In this document: positions 24,986-33,136 of the stretch, in pieces
How positions within the stretch are numbered: position 1 is the stretch's first letter
How the letters are laid out: every line of letters begins with the position of its first letter
DNA from: Halobaculum magnesiiphilum
GTDB taxonomy: Archaea > Halobacteriota > Halobacteria > Halobacteriales > Haloferacaceae
Assembly (NCBI RefSeq): GCF_019823105.1
Contig: NZ_CP081959.1
Location: forward strand, 124,001 to 188,000
Length of the DNA: 64,000 nucleotides
Direction: 5' to 3'
Position numbers and translations under genes: made by a program
Notes under the pieces: model-generated
Told to the model about the DNA's origin: nothing
Seen by the model: the letters and a program-made list of their open reading frames with translations, nothing else
Database searches by the model: none

Positions 24986-25976
24986 GCCGAGCCCATGCTG
25001 GGAGCCGTGGCTCGCCGCCCTCTGTAATCCCGCTCTCAGACGGCAGCCGCTTCAACAGCGTCCGCGCGCCGGTGGTCGACAGCGCCGGCGGCGTCAACTC
25101 GTGCTCCCGGAGGAGCGACCACACGGTGTCCTTTGCGGTCTCCGCCACGACGCCGTCGGCCTCGCGGACCGCGTTGTACAGGCTCGGCAAGTGGGCGGTC
25201 GGGAAGACAGGCCAGTCGTCGGTCGGCGGATCCTGCCGGCGGCGGTGCGCTCGCAGGCGCTCTACTCCAGGGTTCAACAGCGGCGACCGCTGCCATTCCT
25301 GGCTCTTGCCGTAGACCCGGAGGACGCCCTCATCGAGATCGATGTCGCGCCACCGCAACCCGCTCCGGCGCGTGTTCTGGGGGTCGCGGAATAACTCCGA
25401 ACCTCGCGCCCCGGAGTAGGCGAGCGTCGCAACGATCGCGCGGTCGCGGGTCGCCCGATCTGCGTCGAGCCAACCATGGTCGATCGCGTCCTCTGTCCGC
25501 AAGTCCATCCACCGGACGTCGACTCGCGCGTCGTTACACTCTAGAACTGCTGGTCGTCGTCCCCACTTACACCGACCGACGGGTCGGAGAGGCGTCTTCG
25601 GCCACCTCCGACGCGGCGGGGTTTGACTCGAAGGCGTCGCGATCGACGAGGAACGTTCAGAACGAGCGGACGAGCGCGTAGTACTGGTGGGCCGTTCGCC
25701 CGGTGATCCCCGCGTCCGGGTCCTCCTCGCGAGCCCACGACCGCCTGGCGAGGTGGTCGGCGTACTTTCGAGCCGCCGCTGGCCGATATCTCGGACGTCC
25801 TCGGCGCCGCGGCGTTGCGCTCGCTCGACGAAGTCGCCGACGACAAGATGGACCTCCCCCCGGTCTCGTCCGGAATCGCCTTCGCCACGTGGCCGACTAA
25901 TGCGTCGAGATCACCCTCCAGACTCGTGGATGCCCGGACTCGACCCGTGAACCCCTGATTCCGTCTTCGGTAGCCA
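24986..25976 (-). pseudogene. Tyrosine recombinase (integrase), frameshifted and missing its C-terminus
   Basis: Read leftward in changing frames, the region gives an N-terminal SAM-like domain (VVGDFVERAQRRGAEDVRDI, ITGRTAHQYYALVRSF) and part of the catalytic domain (DRAIVATLAYSGARGSELFR, LRWRDIDLDEGVLRVYGKSQ, LTPPALSTTGARTLLKRL). At least four frame changes or stops are needed between 25976 and 25500; the part 25508-24986 is in one frame. The sequence ends before the His-Arg box and the Tyr nucleophile, at the junction with the lipoprotein fragment. It is a dead relic. Confidence 0.75.
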
Positions 25977-26014
25977 TTCGGCTCACGCAAGGGCTCGGGG
26001 GTACTAGAAACCAC

Positions 26015-26571
26015 TTGCGCTTAGAAGGTTAAGCAAAAGTGGACTGGGCAATAATGAGATCCATCTCCTCAACACATTTTGAGCCTGATTTGGGGAGATA
26101 CGGCGTTGATCTGAACAGTATAAACTATATACCGCTATACTAAATTCTCGGGGCGGTACACCCCACAACCTCGGAGGATGGATTCGATGCGTGCCTTCTG
26201 TTCTTGCGAAGAGCCTATGAAACAGGAGCAATCTTGCGGTTCTATAATTGTATCACTCAGAAAACTTTTCTGAGCAACATACTTCATGGCCGTCTCCTAA
26301 TCGGCAGACGAAAGCCTATCCGTACTCACATGTCGTGAAAATAAGGCACGCATCAGATCCCAAACTCCGAAACTCTGTGTCTTCAGCACCAGACATTGAT
26401 ATAGCGCTTATTAGTTTATGGCTCGCTCAGGTTGAGTCTCTGATTTCCGCCGTGGAGCACTCATGTATACGACCTATCGACAAGATTCAGGGGTTTAGAA
26501 TCTCCTAGCGCCAAATTCCAACACTATATGAACCCATATTTCAGAAATCACGTGACTCAATTTGAGCTGAG
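26015..26571. other. Gene-free AT-richer stretch
   Basis: I find no convincing reading frame on either strand. The base composition is lower in GC than the neighbours. It separates the integrase relic from the partition locus. No clear inverted or direct repeat was noticed. Confidence 0.35.
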
Positions 26572-26979
26572 TTATTTGTCGCCAAGTTGCGATAGCCGAG
26601 CCTGAATTTCCTCAGCATCCGCATCAGAGAGCGCCTCAACACCGAACTGGACGAGTAACGGGTAGAAGTGGCGGTTCTTCTTGAATTCGTCCTGGCCCGC
26701 TTTTCGGAGCTTTAGCTGGGACTCGAGGTAAGTATCCTCCATCTCGACGAGGACCTCGTCCGGGATGTAGATCGTCCGCCCATTCCACTCGTCCTTGATG
26801 TTTGTCTTCGTTTCGTTCGTTTCGTTCGTTTCGTTCGTTTTATTCGTTGTTGTCGATTCTGTCGTTTCGGTTGTTTCGGTCGATGAACTGGTTTCCACTG
26901 TTTCACTGGAATCAGCCTCATCGTCCTCCGCTTCGTAGTTGCCCTCGATACCGGAAGCATCGCCCCAGCCGTCAGTCAT
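26572..26979 (-). CDS. ParA partner, ribbon-helix-helix-like centromere-binding protein
   Basis: 135 residues. The N-terminal half is acidic and low-complexity, ending in tandem Asn-Glu-Thr units (three perfect NET copies) and Thr/Glu variants. The C-terminal part, GRTIYIPDEVLVEMEDTYLE then KNRHFYPLLVQFGVEAL, has a strand-helix-helix pattern like a ribbon-helix-helix DNA-binding domain. The start overlaps the parA stop (ATGA), so it is the second gene of a parA operon, as in type Ib partition systems. It is the candidate binder of the 9-bp repeats upstream of parA, and the DNA coding its NET repeats carries the same repeat motif. Confidence 0.65.
   Translation of the reverse strand: MTDGWGDASGIEGNYEAEDDEADSSETVETSSSTETTETTESTTTNKTNETNETNETKTNIKDEWNGRTIYIPDEVLVEMEDTYLESQLKLRKAGQDEFKKNRHFYPLLVQFGVEALSDADAEEIQARLSQLGDK
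26808..26880. repeat. 9-bp tandem repeat inside the ParA partner gene
   Basis: GTTTCGTTC is repeated in tandem three times at about 26818-26844, followed by degenerate 9-bp units. On the coding strand the unit reads AACGAAACG, that is Asn-Glu-Thr. The unit has the same TCGTT core and 9-bp phase as the array at 27796-28215, so it may be both protein repeat and DNA-binding site. Confidence 0.6.
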
Positions 26980-27794
26980 GCTTCCACCTTCTCAGGCGCT
27001 GTCTTCTCGAATGTCTCATCGAACAGGTCCGCAATCTCATTGAACAGTTCGCGGGCATCCTCAACGCGCTGATTCTCTTTGCCGAAGCCGAAGACAGACA
27101 CACCTTCGCCGATCGACTGGGAGAGATCGGTACGCTTCGGAATCTCGAAAATCGGGAGCGAATACGCCGATTTAATCTCCTCGATGGTGTCGCGATGTTC
27201 AGCGTTCTGCTCGACGCGGTTGCAGACGATTGCGAGCCGATTGATGTCTCCGTATGCCTGTTCGAGAGAGCTCAGCTGCTTTGCGAAAATCTGGAGACTG
27301 TTGGCATTGAGTTTCTCGGGAATGACGGGGATGACGACATTGCCTGTCGCGACGAGAGCGTTGTCGGTGAGAACGTTCAGGGAGGGCGGCGTGTCGACGA
27401 TGATGTAGTCGTAGTCATCATTGAGTTCGTCGAGGGTCATCTCCAGTCGCTCTCGACTCTTCGGCGCCTCGAGCAACGTCTGGATGTTCTTGTTGTTCGC
27501 GAGCTTCTCGCTCGCGGGGAGAATATCAAACTCCTCGTGTTCGACGATGATATCGTTCACCGACTCCATCTGATCGAAATCCAGCACGTCGAATAGCGTT
27601 GTGCGGTCGGTGTCGTAATACAGGTCGTTGTAGCCGAGTGAGCAGGTGAGACCTCCATGATAGTCGATATCGACCAGGAGGACTTCGTGTCCCCGGTCGG
27701 AAAGTGCACCGCCAGTATGAATGACATCAGTCGTCTTCCCCGCGCCTCCTTTCTGATTCGCTACAGTGATTCGTGCGGTATTGGTGTCGGTCAT
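26976..27794 (-). CDS. parA: ParA-family partition ATPase
   Basis: 272 residues. The deviant Walker A motif NQKGGAGKTTDVIHTGGAL lies near residues 13-31, DIDYHGGLT follows as Walker A', and DYIIVDTPPSLN is Walker B. It lacks a long N-terminal DNA-binding domain, as in type Ib ParA proteins. It moves replicon copies by cycling on the nucleoid with a centromere-binding partner, here probably the downstream gene. The promoter region is replaced by a repeat array that begins two bases before the ATG. Confidence 0.9.
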   Translation of the reverse strand: MTDTNTARITVANQKGGAGKTTDVIHTGGALSDRGHEVLLVDIDYHGGLTCSLGYNDLYYDTDRTTLFDVLDFDQMESVNDIIVEHEEFDILPASEKLANNKNIQTLLEAPKSRERLEMTLDELNDDYDYIIVDTPPSLNVLTDNALVATGNVVIPVIPEKLNANSLQIFAKQLSSLEQAYGDINRLAIVCNRVEQNAEHRDTIEEIKSAYSLPIFEIPKRTDLSQSIGEGVSVFGFGKENQRVEDARELFNEIADLFDETFEKTAPEKVEA

Positions 27795-27795
27795 T

Positions 27796-28215
27796 TCTTT
27801 CGTTTAGCTCGTTGAGTTCGTTTCGTTCGTTATTGTCGTTCTGTTCGTTTGGCTCGGTGAGGGTATTTCGCTCGGTGAATGGATTACTACGATGTTAAAA
27901 CCAATTGTTCGTTACGCTCGTTGAAGCAAATACACTCGTTTTAATCAACACATTCGTTCTGTTCGTTACCTTCGTTTCTCTCACCCTGGTCATCGAATAC
28001 AGCGCAACCAGGTCAGCCTAAACCCGTTCGTGCCTCGGAATGCGTTCGTTTTGTTCATTTTAATCATATCTCTCGTTTCATTCATCGAGTAAGGGCAACC
28101 AACCCATCCTCAACGAGTTCGTTCCACAGAATTCGTTCAACATTTTCGTTATTGCTCATTCTGATCGTTCAGTTCGTTTTGTTCGTCTAGTTCGTTTAGT
28201 TCGTTACACTCGTTA
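27796..28215. repeat. Array of 9-bp-phased TCGTT repeats, likely partition centromere
   Basis: TCGTT and close variants recur at a 9-bp spacing in four blocks: about 27796-27879, 27905-27980, 28024-28090 and 28112-28215, more than 20 copies in all. The array lies between the leftward parA operon and the rightward gene at 28325. Short-phased direct repeats upstream of parA are the usual centromere of ribbon-helix-helix partition systems. A few more copies lie at 29872-29892. The pattern is seen; the function is inferred. Confidence 0.65.
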
Positions 28216-28324
28216 CAAGTGTTCCGACAGGGCCACAGCCACCATCGAGACGTATAGATAGTTCGTGCTTCATAGTCAGTCAAGTGAGATTTTTAAGAGT
28301 TACCGGATTATTGGTAACCACCAG

Positions 28325-28972
28325 ATGTATGAGGTGCTCGACGATACGGCGGCACAAACTATCCTCGCCATCGAGAGTGGAGACTCCATCCGTCGTGTTG
28401 CCCAAAACCTCCACACGCCCTACGAGACGGTGAGACAGGCCGTCAATCGGCTCGAAGACGCAGGCTACGTTACCTATGACAACGGTCTCAGTGTCGTCAA
28501 CGAACACGTACGCGACGCAGCCCACGAGCTCGTTGCTGCCAGCGCCGGCGTCAGTCCACCCTCCATCGAGGAGGCATACGTCATCCCACAATTCGGCTAC
28601 TGGCCATTCGCATTCACCCGGATCGACGCCGTCTACGTGTGGACCCAGGGCGGCTACCAAGTTGGGCGGAATCCGGATGACTATCCGCTGTTCCTCGCTG
28701 TTCGTGAGCAGGACATCGACGCTTGGGAGGCGTTCATTGAGTCCTTCGACCTCCCAACCGCAGTCGAGCGACAGCCCGGAGACGAACTGGACGGTCCGCT
28801 GCAGATCGTCCTCGAGCCACGCACATCACTCGATATCGAGCACGTCGAAGGGTACCCGGTGATCCCGAGAGCAGAGACAATCGAGTATATGCGTGAGAAC
28901 TCTGCCCAGTTCCAGTCGGGGCTCGAGATGCTCGACCGAATGTACGAGGACCTCAAGCTCGACGTCACGTAA
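28325..28972 (+). CDS. Winged-helix transcriptional regulator next to the partition locus
   Basis: 215 residues from the ATG at 28325; an upstream frame to 28265 adds an unlikely leader. The N-terminus is a helix-turn-helix (GDSIRRVAQNLHTPYETVRQ, residues about 19-38; AVNRLEDAGYVTYDN). The remaining 140 residues form a mixed alpha/beta domain (YVIPQFGYWPFAFTRIDAVY, IQYM-like end) that I do not recognise as ligand-binding. The layout resembles haloarchaeal plasmid regulators. It reads away from the repeat array and may control it or the parA operon. Confidence 0.7.
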   Translation: MYEVLDDTAAQTILAIESGDSIRRVAQNLHTPYETVRQAVNRLEDAGYVTYDNGLSVVNEHVRDAAHELVAASAGVSPPSIEEAYVIPQFGYWPFAFTRIDAVYVWTQGGYQVGRNPDDYPLFLAVREQDIDAWEAFIESFDLPTAVERQPGDELDGPLQIVLEPRTSLDIEHVEGYPVIPRAETIEYMRENSAQFQSGLEMLDRMYEDLKLDVT

Positions 28973-29035
28973 TGAGAGTACTCGCTCATCGATTCGGCAG
29001 CTAAGTCGCCGATACAGTGACCGTGACGCCGTCAC

Positions 29036-29725
29036 CTATCCAGAGTTGAACTCACCGAGGCCTGATTGCTCGTGGTCCAGCGGCTTGATGACCTGAGGAT
29101 CGTCGTTGCCGGGGTTGTTGACCCGCGTCGAGATCTCGTAGGCGTCTAGATCCTCTTTCGGATATGGCTGGCACAGCTCCTTGCGTGTGTCCGGATCTGC
29201 GGTGAGCCAGTCGGACTCGACGTCTTGTGGGAGGACGACCGGCATCCGGTCATGGATTGAGTTCATCAGGTCGTTCGGTTCCGTTGTGAGAATCGTGACG
29301 CACGAAATCGTCTCGTTGTCGCCCTCCCAGACCTCCCAGAGCCCGGCCATCGCGAACGCGGGGTCGTCCTCCCGGTAAATCCGGTAGGGCTGTTTCGACC
29401 CGCCGTTCGGCGCTTTCCACTCGTAAAACCCCGACGAGAGAACCAGACAGGGGCGGGATTCCCACGCCTGTTCGAAGACGCGTTTCTCATCGGCAGTATC
29501 GGAGCGGGCGTTGATGATACCCTCCTCGGGCTGGTCCGCCCAGAACGGAATCAGCCCCCAGTGGTAGGCGTCTATCTCGTCGGAAGCCTCAGCCGTGATG
29601 ATGTGTAGGTTGTCGCCAGGCGTGATATTGTATCGAGGTGAATACCCGCCGTCCGCGACAACCTGGGCATCGAAGCGAGCCTCGAGGTCGGCCTGGTCGA
29701 TGAAGAGGGAGTTTCGACCACACAT
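29036..29725 (-). CDS. SRAP/YedK (HMCES-like) abasic-site DNA-protein crosslink protein
   Basis: 229 residues. I set the start at the ATG at 29725 so that Cys2 of MCGRN is exposed, since it must be the catalytic residue after Met removal. PRYNITPG, AYHWGLIPFWA, IINARSDTADEK, PCLVLSSGFYEWK with the active Glu, and IHDRMPVVL complete the family signature. These proteins crosslink to abasic sites in single-stranded DNA and shield them. The operator-like repeat at 29792-29834 lies just upstream. Confidence 0.9.
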   Translation of the reverse strand: MCGRNSLFIDQADLEARFDAQVVADGGYSPRYNITPGDNLHIITAEASDEIDAYHWGLIPFWADQPEEGIINARSDTADEKRVFEQAWESRPCLVLSSGFYEWKAPNGGSKQPYRIYREDDPAFAMAGLWEVWEGDNETISCVTILTTEPNDLMNSIHDRMPVVLPQDVESDWLTADPDTRKELCQPYPKEDLDAYEISTRVNNPGNDDPQVIKPLDHEQSGLGEFNSG

Positions 29726-29791
29726 ATCGAGGAGTTCGGAGGGAAGCATCATCAACGTAGTCGCGCAGGAATCTCGTCAGCGTCCACGTTC

Positions 29792-29834
29792 TTAACCAAC
29801 AATCAGCCATCAATAATCGCGGAATGTTGGTTAA
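29792..29834. promoter_or_regulatory. Operator-like inverted repeat TTAACCAACA-N23-TGTTGGTTAA
   Basis: Perfect 10-bp arms at 29792-29801 and 29825-29834 with 23 bp between, 67 bp upstream of the SRAP start codon. Exactly the same arms occur at 35499-35539 beside a regulator gene, so this is likely a site of a shared DNA-binding protein. Confidence 0.6.
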
Positions 29835-29928
29835 CTAAGCAGCACCCCAATTCTGAAAACGAGATCGTTGTATTCGTTACGCGAAACGAACAAAACGAAT
29901 TCACTGAACCGGTTGCGACGGTCGCCGA

Positions 29929-30369
29929 TCACCACAGCGACTCAATGCGCTGCTCAATCGCCTCGAACGTTGTAGAATAGACATCGAGTGGGTGGAGCGA
30001 GAGAAGGTCAAGATTTGAGATTTCAGCCCCCGTTGGTGGTTCGTGAAAGTGGAGACGGGCGTTATGCGCGTTCGGGTGTCGATCCCAGCGACACTCCCAG
30101 AGGCTGTCGTCGTCTCGGTCTTCGAAATAATGGATCGAGAAATCACCAGTCGTGAACCACCGGACATCAACTCGAGCAGCGGCCACCACATCAGGATACC
30201 GTCCAGCGTCGAGCAGTGCTCGCAGCAACCGTGGTTCGTGCGAGTCTGGTTCGAACTTGGTCTCAGCAACGACTGGGTCCGACATCAACTGTCGCTCCAG
30301 AAGGCGCAGGATCTGTCGATCGGGCGGGCCAGTCGAGCCAGCCACCGAATCCTCGGGAGGTGGATTCAT
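29929..30369 (-). CDS. TumE-like (DUF6516-like) putative toxin
   Basis: 146 residues. The pattern FSIHYFEDRDDDSLWECRWD, then HPNAHNARLHFHEPP, resembles the core of TumE-type toxins (a Tyr-His-Tyr strand, an RWD turn and His-rich FHxH end). The stop of the upstream DUF7342-type gene lies one base before its ATG. Two-gene units of this kind occur twice in the window (see 47234-48196). A toxin with DUF7342 as antitoxin is inference from motif and gene order. Confidence 0.5.
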   Translation of the reverse strand: MNPPPEDSVAGSTGPPDRQILRLLERQLMSDPVVAETKFEPDSHEPRLLRALLDAGRYPDVVAAARVDVRWFTTGDFSIHYFEDRDDDSLWECRWDRHPNAHNARLHFHEPPTGAEISNLDLLSLHPLDVYSTTFEAIEQRIESLW

Positions 30370-30370
30370 C

Positions 30371-30898
30371 TTACGCGGGGATCAGGTGGCCATCGTTCTG
30401 TGAGAGTTGCCGGGCGAGCTCGTACAGCCGGATATCTCGAACTACACCCTGCCACTCACTCACAGCGTTCATTCGGTCGTGGATCGTCTCGTGATCCCCA
30501 CCATCGAACACGGAGACGGTAGCCGGATCAGTTGTCCCGAACTGTGACTCGTAGTCCGCCCGTCGCTCTTCGAGTGCTTCGACGCGGTCGATGATCTCGT
30601 CGATAGAAAGGTCAGCGGCGATCTGACTCGCCTCTTGCCATTCGAGATAGCCGTCGTTTCGGTCGTACTTAGCTGGACGACTCTCGCGATCGGCGCGAGC
30701 AATGCCCATCTCCGTGAGGCGATCAAGGTGCTTTTTCGCCGCGTTCGGAGAGCAATCGGCGAGCTCTGCGACCTCGGTGTATGCTGTCGGTGAGGTGAGC
30801 CCAAGCACCACGTCGTAGACGCGACCAAATGTGTCCGTCCCCTCCTGCCACCGAGGCTGCTCACGCGCTGAGTCAGGAGCTGGATCGAACTCGCTCAT
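30371..30898 (-). CDS. DUF7342-type winged-helix protein, putative antitoxin
   Basis: 175 residues from the ATG at 30898. A helix-turn-helix (YTEVAELADCSPNAAKKHLD, residues about 43-62) is followed by LTEMGIARADRESRPAKYDR and a long C-terminal helical part (DRVEALEERRADYESQFGTT). This fits the haloarchaeal DUF7342 family. It ends one base before the TumE-like gene. It probably represses the pair's promoter near 30910. Confidence 0.7.
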   Translation of the reverse strand: MSEFDPAPDSAREQPRWQEGTDTFGRVYDVVLGLTSPTAYTEVAELADCSPNAAKKHLDRLTEMGIARADRESRPAKYDRNDGYLEWQEASQIAADLSIDEIIDRVEALEERRADYESQFGTTDPATVSVFDGGDHETIHDRMNAVSEWQGVVRDIRLYELARQLSQNDGHLIPA

Positions 30899-31056
30899 AC
30901 TGGTACGCACGGACTCGCTATCAATATATCTTTGTGTGACTCATATATCTGTGAGCGCGATAGATGGGCGCTTCCCTGAAATTCGGAAGCGACACGCCAC
31001 TGGTTATCGCTACTTCTGGGAATGGCGTCTATCAGACACCGGTGAACGCGATCTAA

Positions 31057-31200
31057 ATTGACCTCCTCCCGCGCCTTCAGGCGCGGGAATCCCGCCACGG
31101 GATTTCAGGCCGAGTGCGGCCCTGTAGTTTCAAGACGCATACGTTCCAAGCGTCTCCTGCTGGGGTTCAGCATCAGCTTGGCTGTCTTGTGGGGCGGTCA
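31057..31200 (-). ncRNA. Predicted omega/re RNA of TnpB
   Basis: TnpB systems make their guide RNA from the 3' end of tnpB and the right end of the element. The 8-bp-stem hairpin at 31068-31087 would be the scaffold next to the guide, and the guide itself would start in the flank to the left of 31057 (TTAGATCGCGTTC on the minus strand). The 5' limit is a guess. Confidence 0.4.
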
Positions 31201-32368
31201 AACGCCCCCCATCCTCAGCCGAGTCATCGTCGTTCTCGTGTTCTCTGGAACGACTCTCTCCGCTGAGGTAGCGATCCGCGATGTTCACCGCTCCGTTCAC
31301 GTCCGCTTGGTACTCGCCTACCCAACACGCGTCGTTCGTACATTTGAACGTCGCCTGCTTCGGACGATACCCCACCTCACCGCACGCGTGGCACTCCTTC
31401 GACGTGTTGCGAGGGTTCACCGTCTCCACAAGGATGCCCTTCTCGGCGGCCTTGTACCGGATCTGTGCGTGGAGTTTCGCGAATCCCCAACCGTGGAGAC
31501 GGCGATTCATGTACTCGCCGTAGTCCATCGACTCTCTGATGTACGTCAGGTCTTCCAGAACCAATACGGGGTTCTCGACGGACTCCGCGTACTCCACGAC
31601 TTCGCGGGTGACGCGGTGGAATACGTCGTCGATCTGGTTCCACAGATCGTCACCGAACGAGTCAGCGAGCCGCTCGCTTCCGCGAGTTTGAAGTCGCCTC
31701 GTAGCGGTGAAGTAGGTCTTGCGAAGCCGACGAACGGTCTTCCCCTCCTCGGCCCACAGTTCGGGAGCGGTCGGAGAATCACAGTCGTCGCGGTGACACA
31801 CCGTGACGAGCGACGCTTCTCCAATATCGACACCGATGGGCGTCCGGTCTTCGGCGGACGCCTCGGAACCAACTTCCACGTCACGGGTGGCGGTGACGTG
31901 GAGATACCACGCCCCGTCCCGCTCGAATAGCCGACTCTCGCCCATCTCCGCGTTGCCAGCGTTCAGCGCCTCCAACCAGTCCCGCTGCTCAGGATTTGGT
32001 TGTGCTGGCATCCAGAGGTGGTAGTCTTCGTGGTGCGGGATTTTGACGTACCACTCGATTGCGTTCCCGGGCTTGTGGTCGAGGCGTAGCCCTTCGTTGG
32101 TGAAGCGAACGGGGTGGTCGTCGTGAAGTTCGCCCGCGTTGTACGTCGTCGTGAGTTGCGGGACGTACTTCTTGAGCGCGTTCTTCGCGTACCCGCTCAG
32201 GTCGTAGTCAACCACTACGTCGTTCGCTTCGGTCTGCGTGGTACAGCGGGCGTCGAAGGCGTCGTGAAGCGCCTGCTGGTACGCCTTTCGCGTCTCTCGG
32301 AGTTTCCTCCGCTTGTGAGCGTTCGGCTCTACCAGTTTCAGCTCCAGCGTCTTCGTGAGTTCGGTCAC
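31130..32368 (-). CDS. tnpB: TnpB RNA-guided nuclease (IS200/IS605)
   Basis: 412 residues from the GTG at 32368, which overlaps the tnpA stop. RuvC catalytic residues are present: Asp in PIGVDIGEASLV, Glu in VLVLEDLTYIRE and Asp in YQADVNGAVNIAD. A zinc ribbon (ECHACG, then CTNDAC) lies between the last two. The N-terminal helical part is complete. The C-terminal 45 residues are acidic and vary in the family. It should cut DNA guided by the right-end RNA and help to keep the element. Confidence 0.9.
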   Translation of the reverse strand: MTELTKTLELKLVEPNAHKRRKLRETRKAYQQALHDAFDARCTTQTEANDVVVDYDLSGYAKNALKKYVPQLTTTYNAGELHDDHPVRFTNEGLRLDHKPGNAIEWYVKIPHHEDYHLWMPAQPNPEQRDWLEALNAGNAEMGESRLFERDGAWYLHVTATRDVEVGSEASAEDRTPIGVDIGEASLVTVCHRDDCDSPTAPELWAEEGKTVRRLRKTYFTATRRLQTRGSERLADSFGDDLWNQIDDVFHRVTREVVEYAESVENPVLVLEDLTYIRESMDYGEYMNRRLHGWGFAKLHAQIRYKAAEKGILVETVNPRNTSKECHACGEVGYRPKQATFKCTNDACWVGEYQADVNGAVNIADRYLSGESRSREHENDDDSAEDGGRLTAPQDSQADAEPQQETLGTYAS

Positions 32369-32754
32369 GAATCTCCCTCCTCGTGTTGCTGGATGTAGTT
32401 CGTGATCGTCTCGCTGGAGACGTGGCCAGCTGTTCCTGCGTAGTAGCCTCTCGCCCACTTGATCTTCTCGCCGTCGTGGTCGGCGTGGCGATGGTTGTAC
32501 TTCCGCGAACTGATGCCTTTGAACCAGTTGGCGAGAAGCGAGGGGGCGTGTTTCGGCGGGCTACTGACGACCAGGTGGATGTGGTCGGGTTGTACGGTCA
32601 GGTCGAGAACTTCGAGACCCTTGTCGTCGGCTATCTCGTGAAGGATGGTTCGCACACGGTCTGCGACCTCGTTGACGAGTACCGAGTTCCGGTACTTCGG
32701 CAACCACACTATGTGGTAGTTGAGGTTGTAGGTCGCGTGCCGTGTGGTCTTCAT
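32365..32754 (-). CDS. tnpA: TnpA Y1 transposase (IS200/IS605)
   Basis: 129 residues from the ATG at 32754. HUH motif QPDHIHLVVSSP at about residues 55-66, and the Tyr nucleophile in ITNYIQQHE near the C-terminus. It catalyses single-stranded peel-and-paste transposition. Length and motifs are normal. It overlaps tnpB by 4 bp. Confidence 0.9.
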   Translation of the reverse strand: MKTTRHATYNLNYHIVWLPKYRNSVLVNEVADRVRTILHEIADDKGLEVLDLTVQPDHIHLVVSSPPKHAPSLLANWFKGISSRKYNHRHADHDGEKIKWARGYYAGTAGHVSSETITNYIQQHEEGDS

Positions 32755-33027
32755 CCGTATCACACACTATGCTTCTGTTGTGTGTTAAAACTACTGTAGC
32801 AGGTGGGAAATCCGGCTGTAGTGTCGCCGGTGGATGTGTACGCTATTGTCCGCTTGATCCCCGCCTGAAGACGGGGGTATGCGCTCGTAACTCTATCAGG
32901 GAAAGGAAGCCAGGCAGCGATCGACCCAGTTGTATATCGAGGACATCACCTCCTCTGTTGGACCCATCCCCCTACTGTTCAGGTGTCTCAATAGTGTGGC
33001 AAAACCAAAACAACTCTAGTTTTGGAT

Positions 33028-33123
33028 TTCATTTGAACATCGGTGTCCTCAGTGGTCCCAGCGGAGGGATCCAATCTTCTTGTGAGACCCCACATCGACG
33101 AGATTTCATTTGAACAGTGGTGT
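33028..33123 (+). repeat. Two origin-box repeats behind the orc1/cdc6 gene
   Basis: TTCATTTGAACATCGGTGT at 33028-33046 and TTTCATTTGAACAGTGGTGT at 33104-33123, both in plus orientation. The second is identical over 28 bp to the box at 35046-35073 beyond the origin. They lie between the IS605 element and the end of orc1, so the Orc1 gene is enclosed by boxes on both sides. Confidence 0.6.
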
Positions 33124-33136
33124 GTCTGACGCGTGG

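Larger units (their letters stand above)
31057..32886 (-). mobile_element. Complete IS200/IS605-family element with TnpA and TnpB
   Basis: The element reads leftward. Its left end is marked by a hairpin at about 32859-32876 and abuts GTAA on the plus strand (TTAC on the element strand) at 32887-32890, a likely target/TAM. Its right end is a hairpin at 31068-31087 (CCCGCGCC-TTCA-GGCGCGGG) followed by GACCTC and ATTG outside. tnpA and tnpB overlap by 4 bp and both look intact, so the element may still be active. Confidence 0.82.

Noticed and set aside
24948-25508. A single intact integrase gene of 186 residues
   Set aside because: The N-terminal domain lies upstream in other frames and the His-Arg/Tyr end is missing, so this frame is only the readable part of a pseudogene.
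25541-26014. Separate 157-residue protein
   Set aside because: It is a mixture of integrase fragments in changing frames, rich in Arg/Ser/Pro.
26808-28215. CRISPR array
   Set aside because: The units are 9 bp and phased without unique spacers of 30-40 bp; this is an iteron- or centromere-type array.
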